A stretch of 64,000 nucleotides of DNA, taken from the NCBI GenBank assembly GCA_045804265.1, contig JBJMNK010000097.1, positions 1-64,000 of the forward strand, in the 5' to 3' direction. Every line of letters starts with the position of its first letter. Positions within the stretch are counted from its first letter, which is position 1. The translations under genes were made by a program, and so were the position numbers. The notes beneath the pieces were generated by a model. That model did no database searches. It saw only the letters and a list, made by a program, of their open reading frames with translations, and was not told the origin of the DNA. Of this stretch, positions 26,753-35,435 are shown piece after piece. The stretch is from JABFXC01 sp045804265. GTDB lineage: Bacteria; Gemmatimonadota; Gemmatimonadetes; Gemmatimonadales; Gemmatimonadaceae.

Positions 26753-27220
26753 TTACCGGCTGACGAGCCCGAGGACCTTGATGCCGGGGCCGAGGCGCGC
26801 CGTCGCCCGGACGTAGCCGATCGCGCCGACCGTCGTCCGGACGTACGCCAGCACCTGGTCGTCGCTGCTCCGCTGCGGCGGAGGGACGTTCCGCCCCGAG
26901 AAGATCTGCTGCTGCCAGTAGGAGCGGATCGCCCGCGGCGACTTGCCGTGCACCGCCTCGGTGAACGCCTCGTGGATCGGGTCGTCGTCAGGCAGGTCGA
27001 CCGGAAATGCCGGCGTCCCGTCGCTGAACGACTGCTCCTTCTTCGTGAAGAGCGCGGCCAGCTCCGTGCGCGAGATGCTCGACATGAGGTTGGCCCCGTT
27101 CACGACGACGACGAAGCTCGTCTGCTGCGCGCCGGCCTGCCGCGGGACGATGGCGGCGAGGACGAGCGCCGCGGCGGCGGAGGAGACAACTCGAGCGACG
27201 AGTCGGGCGAGCTTCGGCAT
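26753..27220 (-). CDS. Secreted PstS-like substrate-binding domain protein
   Basis: The protein has 155 residues from the ATG at 27220, giving a signal peptide (PKLARLVARVVSSAAAALVLAAI..AGAQ); an ATG at 27247 is also possible. The mature part FVVVVNGANLMSSISRTELAALFTKKEQSFSDGTPAFPVDLP, then RSYWQQQIFSGRNVPPP and VRTTVGAIGYVRA, is the half-size phosphate-binding-like domain found in many Gram-negative bacteria. It is shorter than PstS and lacks an ABC transporter nearby, so it may not be a phosphate transport protein. It is convergent with the amidohydrolase. Confidence 0.82.
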   Translation of the reverse strand: MPKLARLVARVVSSAAAALVLAAIVPRQAGAQQTSFVVVVNGANLMSSISRTELAALFTKKEQSFSDGTPAFPVDLPDDDPIHEAFTEAVHGKSPRAIRSYWQQQIFSGRNVPPPQRSSDDQVLAYVRTTVGAIGYVRATARLGPGIKVLGLVSR

Positions 27221-27440
27221 CGAAGCGGGGCGAGAGTCGTTGAACATCGGCGGGGCCCCAAGATAGCGGGACGCGGGATACCCGGGAGTGACGATTATCA
27301 CCCCCATTCGGGTTACGGGGCCTGTCATTCCGGCGTCCTTGAGGGTTGCGGCCGGCCGCATTTCCCGGTCGCTTATCCCCCTGGCTCGCCGCCGCACGGG
27401 ATTCTCGCACCATCGAGAGCATCGCTCGCATGACGCTCGG

Positions 27441-29141
27441 ATGACCTCCCGCCCCATCGCCCGCCCCAATCTGGTCCGTCGCCTCGCCCGGCTCGCCGCA
27501 CTCGCGTTGCTCGGCGTCGGCTGCCGCGATCGCGCACCGGTCGGACCCGGGCTGCCAAGCCATGCGGCGCTGGCGATCGCGCCCCAGCTGCAGCGGGCGG
27601 CGCAGGCCGGTGGGCCGAGCTTCGTTTCGATCAAGTCGGTTCGCGGTGTCCTCACCCCTGCTGGCGGCGGCGAGCCGTACGTGGTCGATGCGAACTTCGT
27701 CGGTGACACGGCGACACTCGAGTTCAACGTCACGTTCGCCGGCGGAACCCAGCGCTACACCCTTGCCCTCGCCGCGGCTGACACCGCGGGGGACACGCTC
27801 TTCCGTTCACTGCGCGACGTCGTCGCGAGCACGGGCGACAACTCGCCCGTAACCGACATCATGACCTGGATCGCGCCCGACACCAGCGTGCGCACGATCT
27901 TCCTCCTTCCCGCCGACAGCGTCGTCCTCAGTGGCGACACGCTCGGAGTAACCGCCACCGGAATCGACGCGCGTGAAGCGACGATCACGCCGCTCTACAT
28001 CGGCTGGACATCGCGCGACACGAATGTCGCGACAGTGATCTCGAGCGGACCGTCGTCGGCGCGCGTCATCGGGCGATCGATCGAGAGCCCGGTCTGGATC
28101 GTCGGTCGCACCTTCAATGGCACGGCCGACTCGGTGACTGTGCGCGTCGCGCTCAAGGTCGCCTCGGTCACCCTCGCCGCCGACACGGTGCACGTCGTGG
28201 CCGGCACCGTAGCGACCACCTCGGCCACCGTCACCGACGCGTTAGGCACGATCCTCGATCGCCCGGTCAGCTTCACGACGCTCGATCCGAAGATCGCGAC
28301 CGTCAGTACGCTTCTCGGTGTCGCGGTGGCGCGCGGGGCAGCCGCGCCGAGGACAGGCGCGCAAGTCGCGCCGGCCGTCGCGCAGGTCACCGGTGTCAGC
28401 ATGGGCACGACGCAGCTGATTGCCGAGAGCGGTGGGCGCGCCGACACGACCGTCATCGTCGTCGATCCGGGACCAGTCGCGATGGTGCGCATCATTCCCG
28501 ACTCGGTCGCGATCCTCGCCCGCGACTCGATCCGCTTCGCGGTCCTCTTGCTCGACGCGAACGGCGACACGCTCACCGGACGCAAGGTCAGCTGGGCGAC
28601 GGACAGCTCGTTCGTCACCACGATCGACGCCAGCGGCATGGTGCGAGGCACCAGTGTCGGACGCTCGCTCGTCACTGCCACCGCCGAGGGGATCACCGAC
28701 ACTGCCGTCGTGAATGTCGTCACGACGGGGACGAGCATCGTCCGCACCGTCGTGAGCCCGAAGACGCTCCACTTGCTGTCGCCGGGCGAGCGCGGGCAGC
28801 TCGTTGCGCAGGGATATGCGGGCGACTCGTCGCAGGTGCCTGGGCGCTACACCTGGAGCGTCAGGCAGCCGCTACCTCTTCTTTCGCTGGACTCGCTCGG
28901 CGGTGTGACGGCGCTCGCCGTCGGTACCGCATGGGTGATCGCGACGGAGAAGGGTGGGACCGCCGACTCGGCACAGGTCACCGTCGGGCAAGCAGCGCAG
29001 GCGGCGCCGGTCACGTCGGCACGCGTGCGCGGTGCCGATGCCGCGGCGAGGACCAGTCGTCGGAGCTACCGCGCGGGCAACGCGATCGTTGCGCCATCGC
29101 GCCCGCTTGGCGTGGCGGTAACGCGTCGCCCCTCGCGCTGA
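27441..29141 (+). CDS. Ig-like (Big2-type) domain lipoprotein
   Basis: The protein has 566 residues from the ATG at 27441, with a lipoprotein signal ending ALALLGVGC. The mature protein is a string of beta domains. At least three Ig-like (Big2) units can be recognised by motifs such as VTATGIDAREATITPLYIGWTSRDTNVATV (about 170-200), VTDALGTILDRPVSFTTLDPKIATV (about 265-290) and DANGDTLTGRKVSWATDSSFVTTIDASGMVRG (about 370-400). Such proteins sit on the outer membrane or cell surface and are thought to mediate adhesion or carbohydrate binding. The C-terminal 50 residues are basic and low complexity. Confidence 0.85.
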   Translation: MTSRPIARPNLVRRLARLAALALLGVGCRDRAPVGPGLPSHAALAIAPQLQRAAQAGGPSFVSIKSVRGVLTPAGGGEPYVVDANFVGDTATLEFNVTFAGGTQRYTLALAAADTAGDTLFRSLRDVVASTGDNSPVTDIMTWIAPDTSVRTIFLLPADSVVLSGDTLGVTATGIDAREATITPLYIGWTSRDTNVATVISSGPSSARVIGRSIESPVWIVGRTFNGTADSVTVRVALKVASVTLAADTVHVVAGTVATTSATVTDALGTILDRPVSFTTLDPKIATVSTLLGVAVARGAAAPRTGAQVAPAVAQVTGVSMGTTQLIAESGGRADTTVIVVDPGPVAMVRIIPDSVAILARDSIRFAVLLLDANGDTLTGRKVSWATDSSFVTTIDASGMVRGTSVGRSLVTATAEGITDTAVVNVVTTGTSIVRTVVSPKTLHLLSPGERGQLVAQGYAGDSSQVPGRYTWSVRQPLPLLSLDSLGGVTALAVGTAWVIATEKGGTADSAQVTVGQAAQAAPVTSARVRGADAAARTSRRSYRAGNAIVAPSRPLGVAVTRRPSR

Positions 29142-29285
29142 CGGGAGCACACGATCACCGCGGGTCGCGAAATCGCGACGTAAACGGCGCGGACGGGCGT
29201 GGGCTTGATGGCACTTCCCATGCGTTTCCTGGCGCCATCAGTGCATGTCACGCAGTTCACAAGCGACTCGTTCCCCCGGGGACCA

Positions 29286-29768
29286 ATGCCGTCGGCCACA
29301 CAGTGCGCGTTCTGCGAGCTCGTTCGCGGGGCGGGTGAAGCCAGCGTCTGCTACGAAGACGCGGTCGCGATAGCGTTCATGGACATTCAGCCGGTGAATG
29401 CGGGGCACGTGCTCGTCGCGCCGCGCCGGCACTTCGAGTCGCTCGACGACCTGCCCGCCGAAATCGCGATGCACCTCTTCGAGGTGGCCCTCCGTCTCGA
29501 GCCCGCGGTTCGGAAGGTCACGGGCGCGGAAGGAATGAACATGGTGGTCAACAGCGGCCGAGCGGCGGGGCAGGACGTGTTTCACTACCACGTGCACCTG
29601 ATCCCGCGTCGCGTCGGCGACGGCTTCGATATCCCGCTGCCATTCCCGGCGTCGGACATGCCGAACCGCATGCAGCTCGACGCCTGCGCGGCGCGGATCA
29701 TTGCGGCCAGCCATGACTCGGTGGGCGCGATGCGCGCGCACGAAGCGGTCGACGTCGCCGCCGATTAG
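29286..29768 (+). CDS. HIT-family nucleotide hydrolase/transferase
   Basis: The protein has 160 residues from the ATG at 29286. The HIT histidine triad is FHYHVHLIPR, with supporting motifs CAFC near residues 7-10, a DIQPVNAGHVLVAPRRH block and GMNMVVNSGRAAGQDV. The enzyme hydrolyses adenosine or dinucleoside polyphosphates. The N-terminal CxxC is common in the HINT-like branch and can bind zinc with the histidines. It probably acts in the cytoplasm and stands alone. Confidence 0.92.
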   Translation: MPSATQCAFCELVRGAGEASVCYEDAVAIAFMDIQPVNAGHVLVAPRRHFESLDDLPAEIAMHLFEVALRLEPAVRKVTGAEGMNMVVNSGRAAGQDVFHYHVHLIPRRVGDGFDIPLPFPASDMPNRMQLDACAARIIAASHDSVGAMRAHEAVDVAAD

Positions 29769-30146
29769 CGCGCCAACGATTTCGCCTCGAGCAGCGACAC
29801 GCCTGGCGGGAACAATGCCCGGCCATGGATGGTAGCTGTTACTACCAGCCCGGTCGGGCGTCGCATTGATAGGTGCACGTCGTCAACCGGCTCCTGCAGC
29901 ATGGTACTGGCGCTGGCGGCATGCAGGCTGCACTCTAGGGGCGCGACGGCAATGATGCCGTCCAAGTTCGGAGGCGGATGATCGGCAGCTCCAGCGATCC
30001 TCGACACCGAGATTCGGCAGTTGGCGGGCGGCGCGTTGCGCTGCCCTGCGCGCTGCCTTCGCCAGCCGCGACGATCCGCAGCACGTCCATCGCCCCGCCC
30101 GGGATCATCTCCCGGCGCGGGGTTTCGTCTTTCACCCCGAGGTGAG
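29769..30146. other. Intergenic stretch without a convincing gene
   Basis: The base composition is slightly lower in GC than in its neighbours. A minus-strand frame of 80 codons (29765-30007), whose stop would overlap the HIT gene stop, was considered but shows no recognisable domain. A short hairpin (GGTAGCTGTTACTACC, 29830-29845) lies within it. A GAGGTGAG ribosome binding site for the HNH gene is at the right end. Confidence 0.4.
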
Positions 30147-30596
30147 ATGTCGAGACGTCGTTCGAGCCGTCAACGGATGATGCGGGACCACGCCACCCTT
30201 CCGCGTTCAGGTTCCTTCGCCCGCCGCCGCCGTGAGGCATCGGCCGCCGCGACGAAGCGCGCCTACAAGCACGCCGCGATGCGCGACTGCGGACACCGCT
30301 GCGTCTATTGCGCGTCCTACCTCGGCTACGACAACGCCACGCTCGACCATGTGCAGCCGCTGTCGCATGGCGGGGCGCACGCGCCGGGCAACGTCGTCGC
30401 GGCCTGCGCGCGCTGCAACCTGATGAAGGGTGACATGCTTCCGCACGAATTCTTCATCCGGAACCCATCCGCCGGCGCGAACTTCATCCGCTATGCTCGC
30501 GCGGTGCACCGCGCGCTCAAACGAGCCGCGCGGCGCGCGGTGAGCCTGGCGATGGCGGGAAATCTGTCCCCAGCAGTGCAGCCGCTGGCGGCGTGA
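30147..30596 (+). CDS. HNH endonuclease
   Basis: The protein has 149 residues from the ATG at 30147, preceded by GAGGTGAG. An Arg-rich N-terminus (SRRRSSRQR) is followed by a helix and the HNH core: two zinc CxxC pairs in CVYCASYLG and CARCNLMKGD, with the catalytic LDHVQPLSHGG between them. The C-terminus is basic and helical. This is the small free-standing type found alone on chromosomes rather than an intron or intein enzyme. Its target is unknown. An octamer follows directly after the stop. Confidence 0.88.
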   Translation: MSRRRSSRQRMMRDHATLPRSGSFARRRREASAAATKRAYKHAAMRDCGHRCVYCASYLGYDNATLDHVQPLSHGGAHAPGNVVAACARCNLMKGDMLPHEFFIRNPSAGANFIRYARAVHRALKRAARRAVSLAMAGNLSPAVQPLAA

Positions 30597-30631
30597 CGTT
30601 AGGCGGTTCGACCGCGTGAGGGTGGCCGCTG

Positions 30632-30726
30632 GCGATAAGCTGTAAGCGATAAGCAGTCAGCGGACGGCGTCACACCGTTGTGGTGGACGCCGTCCGCTGA
30701 CTGCTTGCCGCTTATCGCTTACAGCC
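30632..30726. repeat. Long hairpin, family A (copy 3)
   Basis: The left arm GCGATAAGCTGTAAGCGATA then AGCAGTCAGCGGACGGCGTC pairs almost perfectly with the right arm GACGCCGTCCGCTGACTGCT then TGCCGCTTATCGCTTACAGC, around a short loop with CACACCGTTGTGGTG. The stem is over 35 bp. It lies between convergent genes and is the best-preserved copy. Confidence 0.9.
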
Positions 30727-30738
30727 GTCGAGACGCGG

Positions 30739-31596
30739 TCAGCGCGCGGCGACGGCGGAAGTGACCGCGTCCCGCCGCGCGAACTCCCAGGTCAGCATCG
30801 CGCGCTTCCGCGCTGGTCCGCCGCCGTAGTTGCCGAACGCGCCAGTCTTCCGGATCACGCGATGGCAGGGGATGAGGTAGCTCACCGGGTTCCGGCCGAC
30901 CGCGGTCCCGACGGCGCGGACCGCGCTCGGGGCGCCGGCCGCGGCGGCGAGCTGCTCATAGCTGACGACCTCGCCTAACGGTATGCGGAGGAGCGCCTCC
31001 CAGACCTTGAGCTGGAGGTTCGTCCCCTTCACCAGGACTGCCAGCGGTGCGGTCGTTCGTCCGGTCTCGCCGAATACCTGCTCGGCGATCGGTTGCGTCG
31101 CTTTCGCGTTCTCGACGAGACGCGCACCCTCCCACGATTCGGCCAGGCGGCGGTGCGCGCCGGGGAGGCCATCGTCGGTGGCGAAGTACATCCCGCAGAT
31201 CCCCCGCGGCGTGGTGCCGATGAGGCATTCGCCGAAGGGCGTGTCGTGCACTCCCCACTGGATCGTGAGCCCGTCGCCGGCACGCTTGTACTCGCCGGGC
31301 GTGACCGCGTCGATCGTCACGAAGAGATCGTGCAGTCGGCCGGCGCTCGACAGCCCCGCCTCGTACGTCGCGTCGAGCAGCGAGCGCGATTCGGCGAGCA
31401 ACGCTCGCGCGTGGGCGACGGTCTGGAACTGGAGGAACCGTTTCGGGCTGATCCCCGCCCAGCGCGTGAACAGTCGCTGGAAGTGTGACTCACTGAGCCC
31501 GACGTGGGCCGCGACGTCGGCGAGCGACGGCTGCTCGCGGGCACGCTCGTCGAGGTACTGGATCGCCTGCTCGATCTTCTCGTAGTCGGTGCGCAT
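30739..31596 (-). CDS. ada: AraC-type HTH fused to methylated-DNA-protein cysteine methyltransferase
   Basis: The protein has 285 residues. The N-terminal AraC-like domain (about 1-100: LADVAAHVGLSESHFQRLFTRWAGISPKRFLQ) is joined to a methyltransferase domain whose active Cys lies in NPVSYLIPCHRVIRKTGAFGNYGGG. It lacks the N-terminal zinc domain of E. coli Ada that accepts methyl groups from phosphotriesters. It therefore corresponds to the shorter Ada-like proteins that repair O6-methylguanine and may also bind DNA. The symbol ada is used loosely. The gene is convergent with the HNH gene across a family A hairpin. Confidence 0.92.
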   Translation of the reverse strand: MRTDYEKIEQAIQYLDERAREQPSLADVAAHVGLSESHFQRLFTRWAGISPKRFLQFQTVAHARALLAESRSLLDATYEAGLSSAGRLHDLFVTIDAVTPGEYKRAGDGLTIQWGVHDTPFGECLIGTTPRGICGMYFATDDGLPGAHRRLAESWEGARLVENAKATQPIAEQVFGETGRTTAPLAVLVKGTNLQLKVWEALLRIPLGEVVSYEQLAAAAGAPSAVRAVGTAVGRNPVSYLIPCHRVIRKTGAFGNYGGGPARKRAMLTWEFARRDAVTSAVAAR

Positions 31597-31656
31597 GGGC
31601 TGATACTACAACCCATCGGCCCGGGCGCCCACCCGAATCGTGCTCACTTTCAAACT

Positions 31657-32232
31657 TCAGTGCGTGCTGTCGGGCGCCGCGTCGCCGCTGGCGTCGTCGC
31701 TCGATCGCGGTCTGGTCAGCTTTTCAATCTCCTGGCCGCGCCGCTGCAGCTTCTGGAACTCGGCAGCGTGCGTCTTGAGGAAGGCCGCGTTGGCGCGCGC
31801 GTTAGGCGGGATCTGGCTCTTGTCGACGCCCGGCATGTCGAGCACCGCCGACGCCATCGCCGCCTGGAACGTCGCCATCGTCGCGATCATGTAGCTGCGC
31901 GGCGTGAACCCCGCCTTGATCACCGCGGCCTTCATCTCAGGGACGAGATCGAGCTTCTTCGCCATGTCGTCGATCGACTTGACGTTGTCGCCGGGGTCTT
32001 CCTGCTGCTCGGCGTATTTCTTCGACAGCTCAGGGTGCGCCTTCACCGCCGCGTACATGTTGTCCTGCACCTGCGCCAGCCGGTTCAGCAGCGGCACGGT
32101 GAGCTGGACGCTCTGGATCGCCTTCACGTCGGCGTCCTGTGCATCCTGCGCCGCGAGGGTCGCGAGCGGCGCGACCGCGGCGGCAGAGGCCAGAATGATC
32201 GTCGTCAGTCGGAGCATCGAAGGAATACGCAT
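31657..32232 (-). CDS. Secreted helical protein of unknown function
   Basis: The protein has 191 residues with a signal peptide (LRLTTIILASAAAVAPLATLAAQ). The mature protein is predicted all-helical: NRLAQVQDNMYAAVKAHPELSKKYAEQ, DMAKKLDLVPEMKAAVIKAGFTPRSYMIATMATFQAAMASAVLDMPG and a basic C-terminal helix, then a Ser/Asp-rich tail. I do not recognise a named family. It should be periplasmic. A family B element lies just upstream, before its promoter. Confidence 0.65.
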   Translation of the reverse strand: MRIPSMLRLTTIILASAAAVAPLATLAAQDAQDADVKAIQSVQLTVPLLNRLAQVQDNMYAAVKAHPELSKKYAEQQEDPGDNVKSIDDMAKKLDLVPEMKAAVIKAGFTPRSYMIATMATFQAAMASAVLDMPGVDKSQIPPNARANAAFLKTHAAEFQKLQRRGQEIEKLTRPRSSDDASGDAAPDSTH

Positions 32233-32254
32233 CAGCCGTTTTTCATGGGGTCAC

Positions 32255-32316
32255 TTCAAGGGGTCAGAGCACTTGAAACGCGCCGAGCGTCACTTCAAGG
32301 GGTCAGAGCAGTTGAA
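32255..32316. repeat. 62-bp double-palindrome element, family B (copy 2)
   Basis: Two units TTCAAGGGGTCAGAGCACTT (and AGTT variant) start at 32255 and 32294, again 39 bp apart. The element is in the opposite orientation to copy 1. The spacer keeps half of the TGACGC inverted repeat. Confidence 0.85.
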
Positions 32317-32338
32317 AGACGATGATGGCTGCGGCAAA

Positions 32339-34231
32339 TCAATAATCCACTGGGCGGAGATAGCTCTCGCCGATCGCGCTATGGCTCAGCATCGCGACGG
32401 TCGGGAGCTTCCGCTTCCAGTGCGTCCCGTCCACCCGTCTGCGGACGACCTCGACTTCGGCGGCGTCAAAACCGCGGGCAACCACCTCGGCGGGGGTGTA
32501 GCCCGACAGGATGTGATTGAGGATCCGATCGGCCTTCTCGTAACTGATGCCGAAGTCGCCCTCGTCGGTCTGTCCGGCGACGAGATCGGCCGACGGCGCC
32601 TTGTCGACGATCGGTGCCGGCACGCCGAGGTGCCGAGCCAGTGCCCAGACCTGGGTCTTGAACAGGTCGCCTAACGGGTTGACCGGCGGCGAGTCGTCGG
32701 CGTGCCAGGTGAAATAGCCGAACAGCCGCTCGGTCTTGTTGCCCGTGCCTAACGGCAGCGCCGACAGCTTGGCCGAGAGATCGAAGAGCGCGATCATCCG
32801 CACCCGCGCCATCACGTTGCCGCGGCGGGTGGCGTCGGCGTCCGGCTCGACCGACAGGTAGCCATCGACGGCGGCGCTGATGTCGAGCGTGCGCGCCTGG
32901 ATGCCTAACGCGTCGATGACGAGCTGGGCATGCTCGAGGCTCGCCGGGCTCGACGTGCGGTATGGCATCCTCACGCCGACCACGTTCTCGGGGCCGAGTG
33001 CCCTGGCGGCGAGGAAGGCGGTGACGGCCGAGTCGACTCCGCCGGACACACCGACGATGGCCTTCGGAAAGCCGCGCGCGGCCGTCTCCTGACGGACGAA
33101 GCGGACGAGCCACTCGGTCACGAGCACCGGGTCGATGTCGAGGGGCGGCGGACCGCCGGAGTCCGTGGCGCGGACAATCGCGATCGACGGTGAATGCGTG
33201 CGATCGCTGTCGGCGGCGTGCGGTTGGTGATGGGCCGCGGGAGTGGCGGAGCGATCATTGGTTTTGGGGGGGGCCCCCCGCGCCGCCCCCCCCACGTCGT
33301 CCTCCGAATCCCCCTCGTCGTACCGCACCCAGACCTCCTCGCGCGCGATCACCCGCTCGAGATTCGACACGATGTGCGGCATCATCGTCTCGAGGTCGGC
33401 GATCAACGGCATGTCAGCCCGCGCCCGCGTCAGGTCAGCCAGGTCGATCGTCGCCGTAGCGATCGCCTCGTCCCACAACGGCGCGCGCACTCGCACGTCT
33501 CCCTTCGGGCCGACCAGCACCGATCCGCCGACGAACAGCTTCCCTCCTTCGCTCCCCGTCAGATGCGAAAGCGAGACGAAGATCCCGTGCTCGTCCGCGA
33601 TCTCGCGCACGAGCCGCTCCCACCGCGCCAGGCTCGCCGGGCCGGGAACCTCGTTGCTGCTGTGTGCTCCGCGCGCTGGTGCCGCCGCGCTCACCAGCAC
33701 GATCTCAGCCCCGTCGAGCGCGGCCATCGTCCCACTCAGCGAATGCCACGCGTCCTCGCAGACGAGCATCGCTACCCGCCCGATCGGCGTATCGAACGCG
33801 CGGACCGAGTTCCCTCGCTCGACGAACCGCTCCTCGTCGAACAGCCCGTATGTCGGAAGGAATACCTTGCGGTGAATGTGGTGGATGACCGGCTCACCGC
33901 GGCCGAGCGTGACGTACATCGCGCTGTTGTAGAGCTTGTGCTCCCACACCTCGTAGAAGCCGATCGCGACGTCGAACACCGCACCGCCCGCGCGCTCGGC
34001 GTGCACGCGGGCGAGGTCGCGCGCCAGCGTCCCCGCGGTGACGGCATGCTCGCGAACACCACCCTCGAGGAAGTAGCCTGTCAGCGCCGTCTCGGGCAGG
34101 TGGATGAGCTGAGGCCGCGGCGACTCGGCGGCAGCGTGGGCGAACAACGTCCCGAGTCGCTCGAGGTTGTCCCGATACTCACCCTTGCGGGGCTTGACCT
34201 GCGCGACGGCGATGTGGACGGGGCGGGGCAT
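32339..34231 (-). CDS. nadE: Glutamine-dependent NAD+ synthetase
   Basis: The protein has 630 residues. An N-terminal nitrilase-type glutaminase (about 1-270) shows Glu in LPETALTGYF, Lys in HRKVFLPTYG and Cys in LVCEDAWHS. The C-terminal synthetase (about 360-630) has the ATP loop VGVSGGVDSAVTAFLA, LPLGTGNKTERLFGYFTWHADDSPPVNP and a C-terminal WKRKLP. The enzyme makes NAD+ from nicotinate adenine dinucleotide, with ammonia supplied by glutamine. The linker (about 300-350) is an unusual Gly/Pro/Ala-rich insert coded by runs of six to eight G or C (33266-33293), which are prone to slippage. Three octamers lie in the gene. Confidence 0.95.
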   Translation of the reverse strand: MPRPVHIAVAQVKPRKGEYRDNLERLGTLFAHAAAESPRPQLIHLPETALTGYFLEGGVREHAVTAGTLARDLARVHAERAGGAVFDVAIGFYEVWEHKLYNSAMYVTLGRGEPVIHHIHRKVFLPTYGLFDEERFVERGNSVRAFDTPIGRVAMLVCEDAWHSLSGTMAALDGAEIVLVSAAAPARGAHSSNEVPGPASLARWERLVREIADEHGIFVSLSHLTGSEGGKLFVGGSVLVGPKGDVRVRAPLWDEAIATATIDLADLTRARADMPLIADLETMMPHIVSNLERVIAREEVWVRYDEGDSEDDVGGAARGAPPKTNDRSATPAAHHQPHAADSDRTHSPSIAIVRATDSGGPPPLDIDPVLVTEWLVRFVRQETAARGFPKAIVGVSGGVDSAVTAFLAARALGPENVVGVRMPYRTSSPASLEHAQLVIDALGIQARTLDISAAVDGYLSVEPDADATRRGNVMARVRMIALFDLSAKLSALPLGTGNKTERLFGYFTWHADDSPPVNPLGDLFKTQVWALARHLGVPAPIVDKAPSADLVAGQTDEGDFGISYEKADRILNHILSGYTPAEVVARGFDAAEVEVVRRRVDGTHWKRKLPTVAMLSHSAIGESYLRPVDY

Positions 34232-34272
34232 GGGCGCGTGGAGGGCGAGTCGGGTCCGACGGCTCCTTCAAT

Positions 34273-35145
34273 CTAGGACCGCGCCGTCCCCTCCGGGTAG
34301 CCACGCCTCCGACTCGCGAGTCGAGGAGCCGGGGCTGCTCCTGCCGTACCACCCTCTCGCGGCTCGAGCAGCCATTCCATCGCGTCGCGAATCGAGTAGC
34401 GCGCGAGCGTCAGGTTGCGCAGCGAGTGCGCGGCGAATGGCACGAGGAAGCGGCGCGCCGAAGAGCCGCCCGCCGCGAGCAGCGAAACATCCGCACCGCG
34501 GAACTTGTCGCTCGAGCCGCGAACGATCGCGACGCGCTGCCCCTCCCGCGTCGCGGCCATCACTTCGTCGGATACCGAGAAGCTGTCGCTTCCCTTCGGC
34601 TCGGACGTCATCAGCAGGTCGGACGCGGTGATCCGAAGATGGCTCCTGCTCCCCGGCGACAGCGCCAGTGTGCCGGCGACGCCGTGTATACCCGCGTTTG
34701 CCGCCGACCACACCGCCAGCTCAGCGCCGAGCGAGTGTCCACCGATGACGAGCGGCACCGAGTCGAGTGCGAGCTCGCGCCGCACTCGCGCCGCCATATC
34801 GCGTACCAGCGCGGCGCATGCTTCATCGCGTGATGGGTGACCCTCCGGTAGCGACGCGAGCAACGGACGGATGTCGACGCCGGCAACGGCGTATCCGTCT
34901 GCCGCGAGCTCGGCCGCCAGCTCATGGTGGGGCCGCCAGAAGCCGACGTCGTTGCCGAAGAAGAGTACGAGCGCTCGGGGGCTGGTCGTCGGCGTGTAGA
35001 TCACGACGCCTCGCGCACGAAGCATGGGGTCGAGAACCCGGTGATTCGGATGCGGACTCGTCGTCGCCCATCGCATCCACGCGAAGGCGGCGAGCAGCAT
35101 CGTGGCCAGAACCGCGCCCGTCGCGATCCACCGTTTCGCGATCAT
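34273..35145 (-). CDS. VirJ/AcvB-like alpha/beta hydrolase, membrane-anchored
   Basis: The protein has 290 residues. An N-terminal hydrophobic segment (residues about 5-24) acts as signal anchor. The fold is alpha/beta hydrolase: LVLFFGNDVGFWRPHHELAAELAADGYAVAGVD carries the oxyanion-type loop seen in VirJ proteins, and the nucleophile elbow is GGHSLGAELA. AcvB/VirJ proteins act in the periplasm on lipid or phospholipid derivatives (lysyl-phosphatidylglycerol hydrolysis has been shown for AcvB). The assignment to this family is by pattern only and moderate. Confidence 0.6.
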   Translation of the reverse strand: MIAKRWIATGAVLATMLLAAFAWMRWATTSPHPNHRVLDPMLRARGVVIYTPTTSPRALVLFFGNDVGFWRPHHELAAELAADGYAVAGVDIRPLLASLPEGHPSRDEACAALVRDMAARVRRELALDSVPLVIGGHSLGAELAVWSAANAGIHGVAGTLALSPGSRSHLRITASDLLMTSEPKGSDSFSVSDEVMAATREGQRVAIVRGSSDKFRGADVSLLAAGGSSARRFLVPFAAHSLRNLTLARYSIRDAMEWLLEPREGGTAGAAPAPRLASRRRGYPEGTARS

Positions 35146-35435
35146 CGACGCTCCCTGCGGGGGTCGCTCATCTCGCGTCGTCGCCAGCGATTCTGCGCCA
35201 TGAAGTGTGCATCGTCGGTGATGAATCTGCGGGCGGACGGATAATCAGCGGCTAAATGGGTGGTGACCGATGCGCTCGCCCGGCTCGCCCGACCCGCGGA
35301 ACAGCGGCGACGTGACGCGCGGCACGCGCTTACGCAGCGCGCGCATGGCTCGTCTCTCCTGCGCTACCTTTCGGTCCGCGTCCGGGTATCACCCTCGACA
35401 CCTGGACCGGCCGTGCCCATCGCCCCGCCCGAATC

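Noticed and set aside
29765..30007. Possible 80-residue minus-strand gene convergent with the HIT gene
   Set aside because: Composition is not absurd, but there is no ribosome binding site, no domain and no partner, so it is only mentioned as intergenic content.
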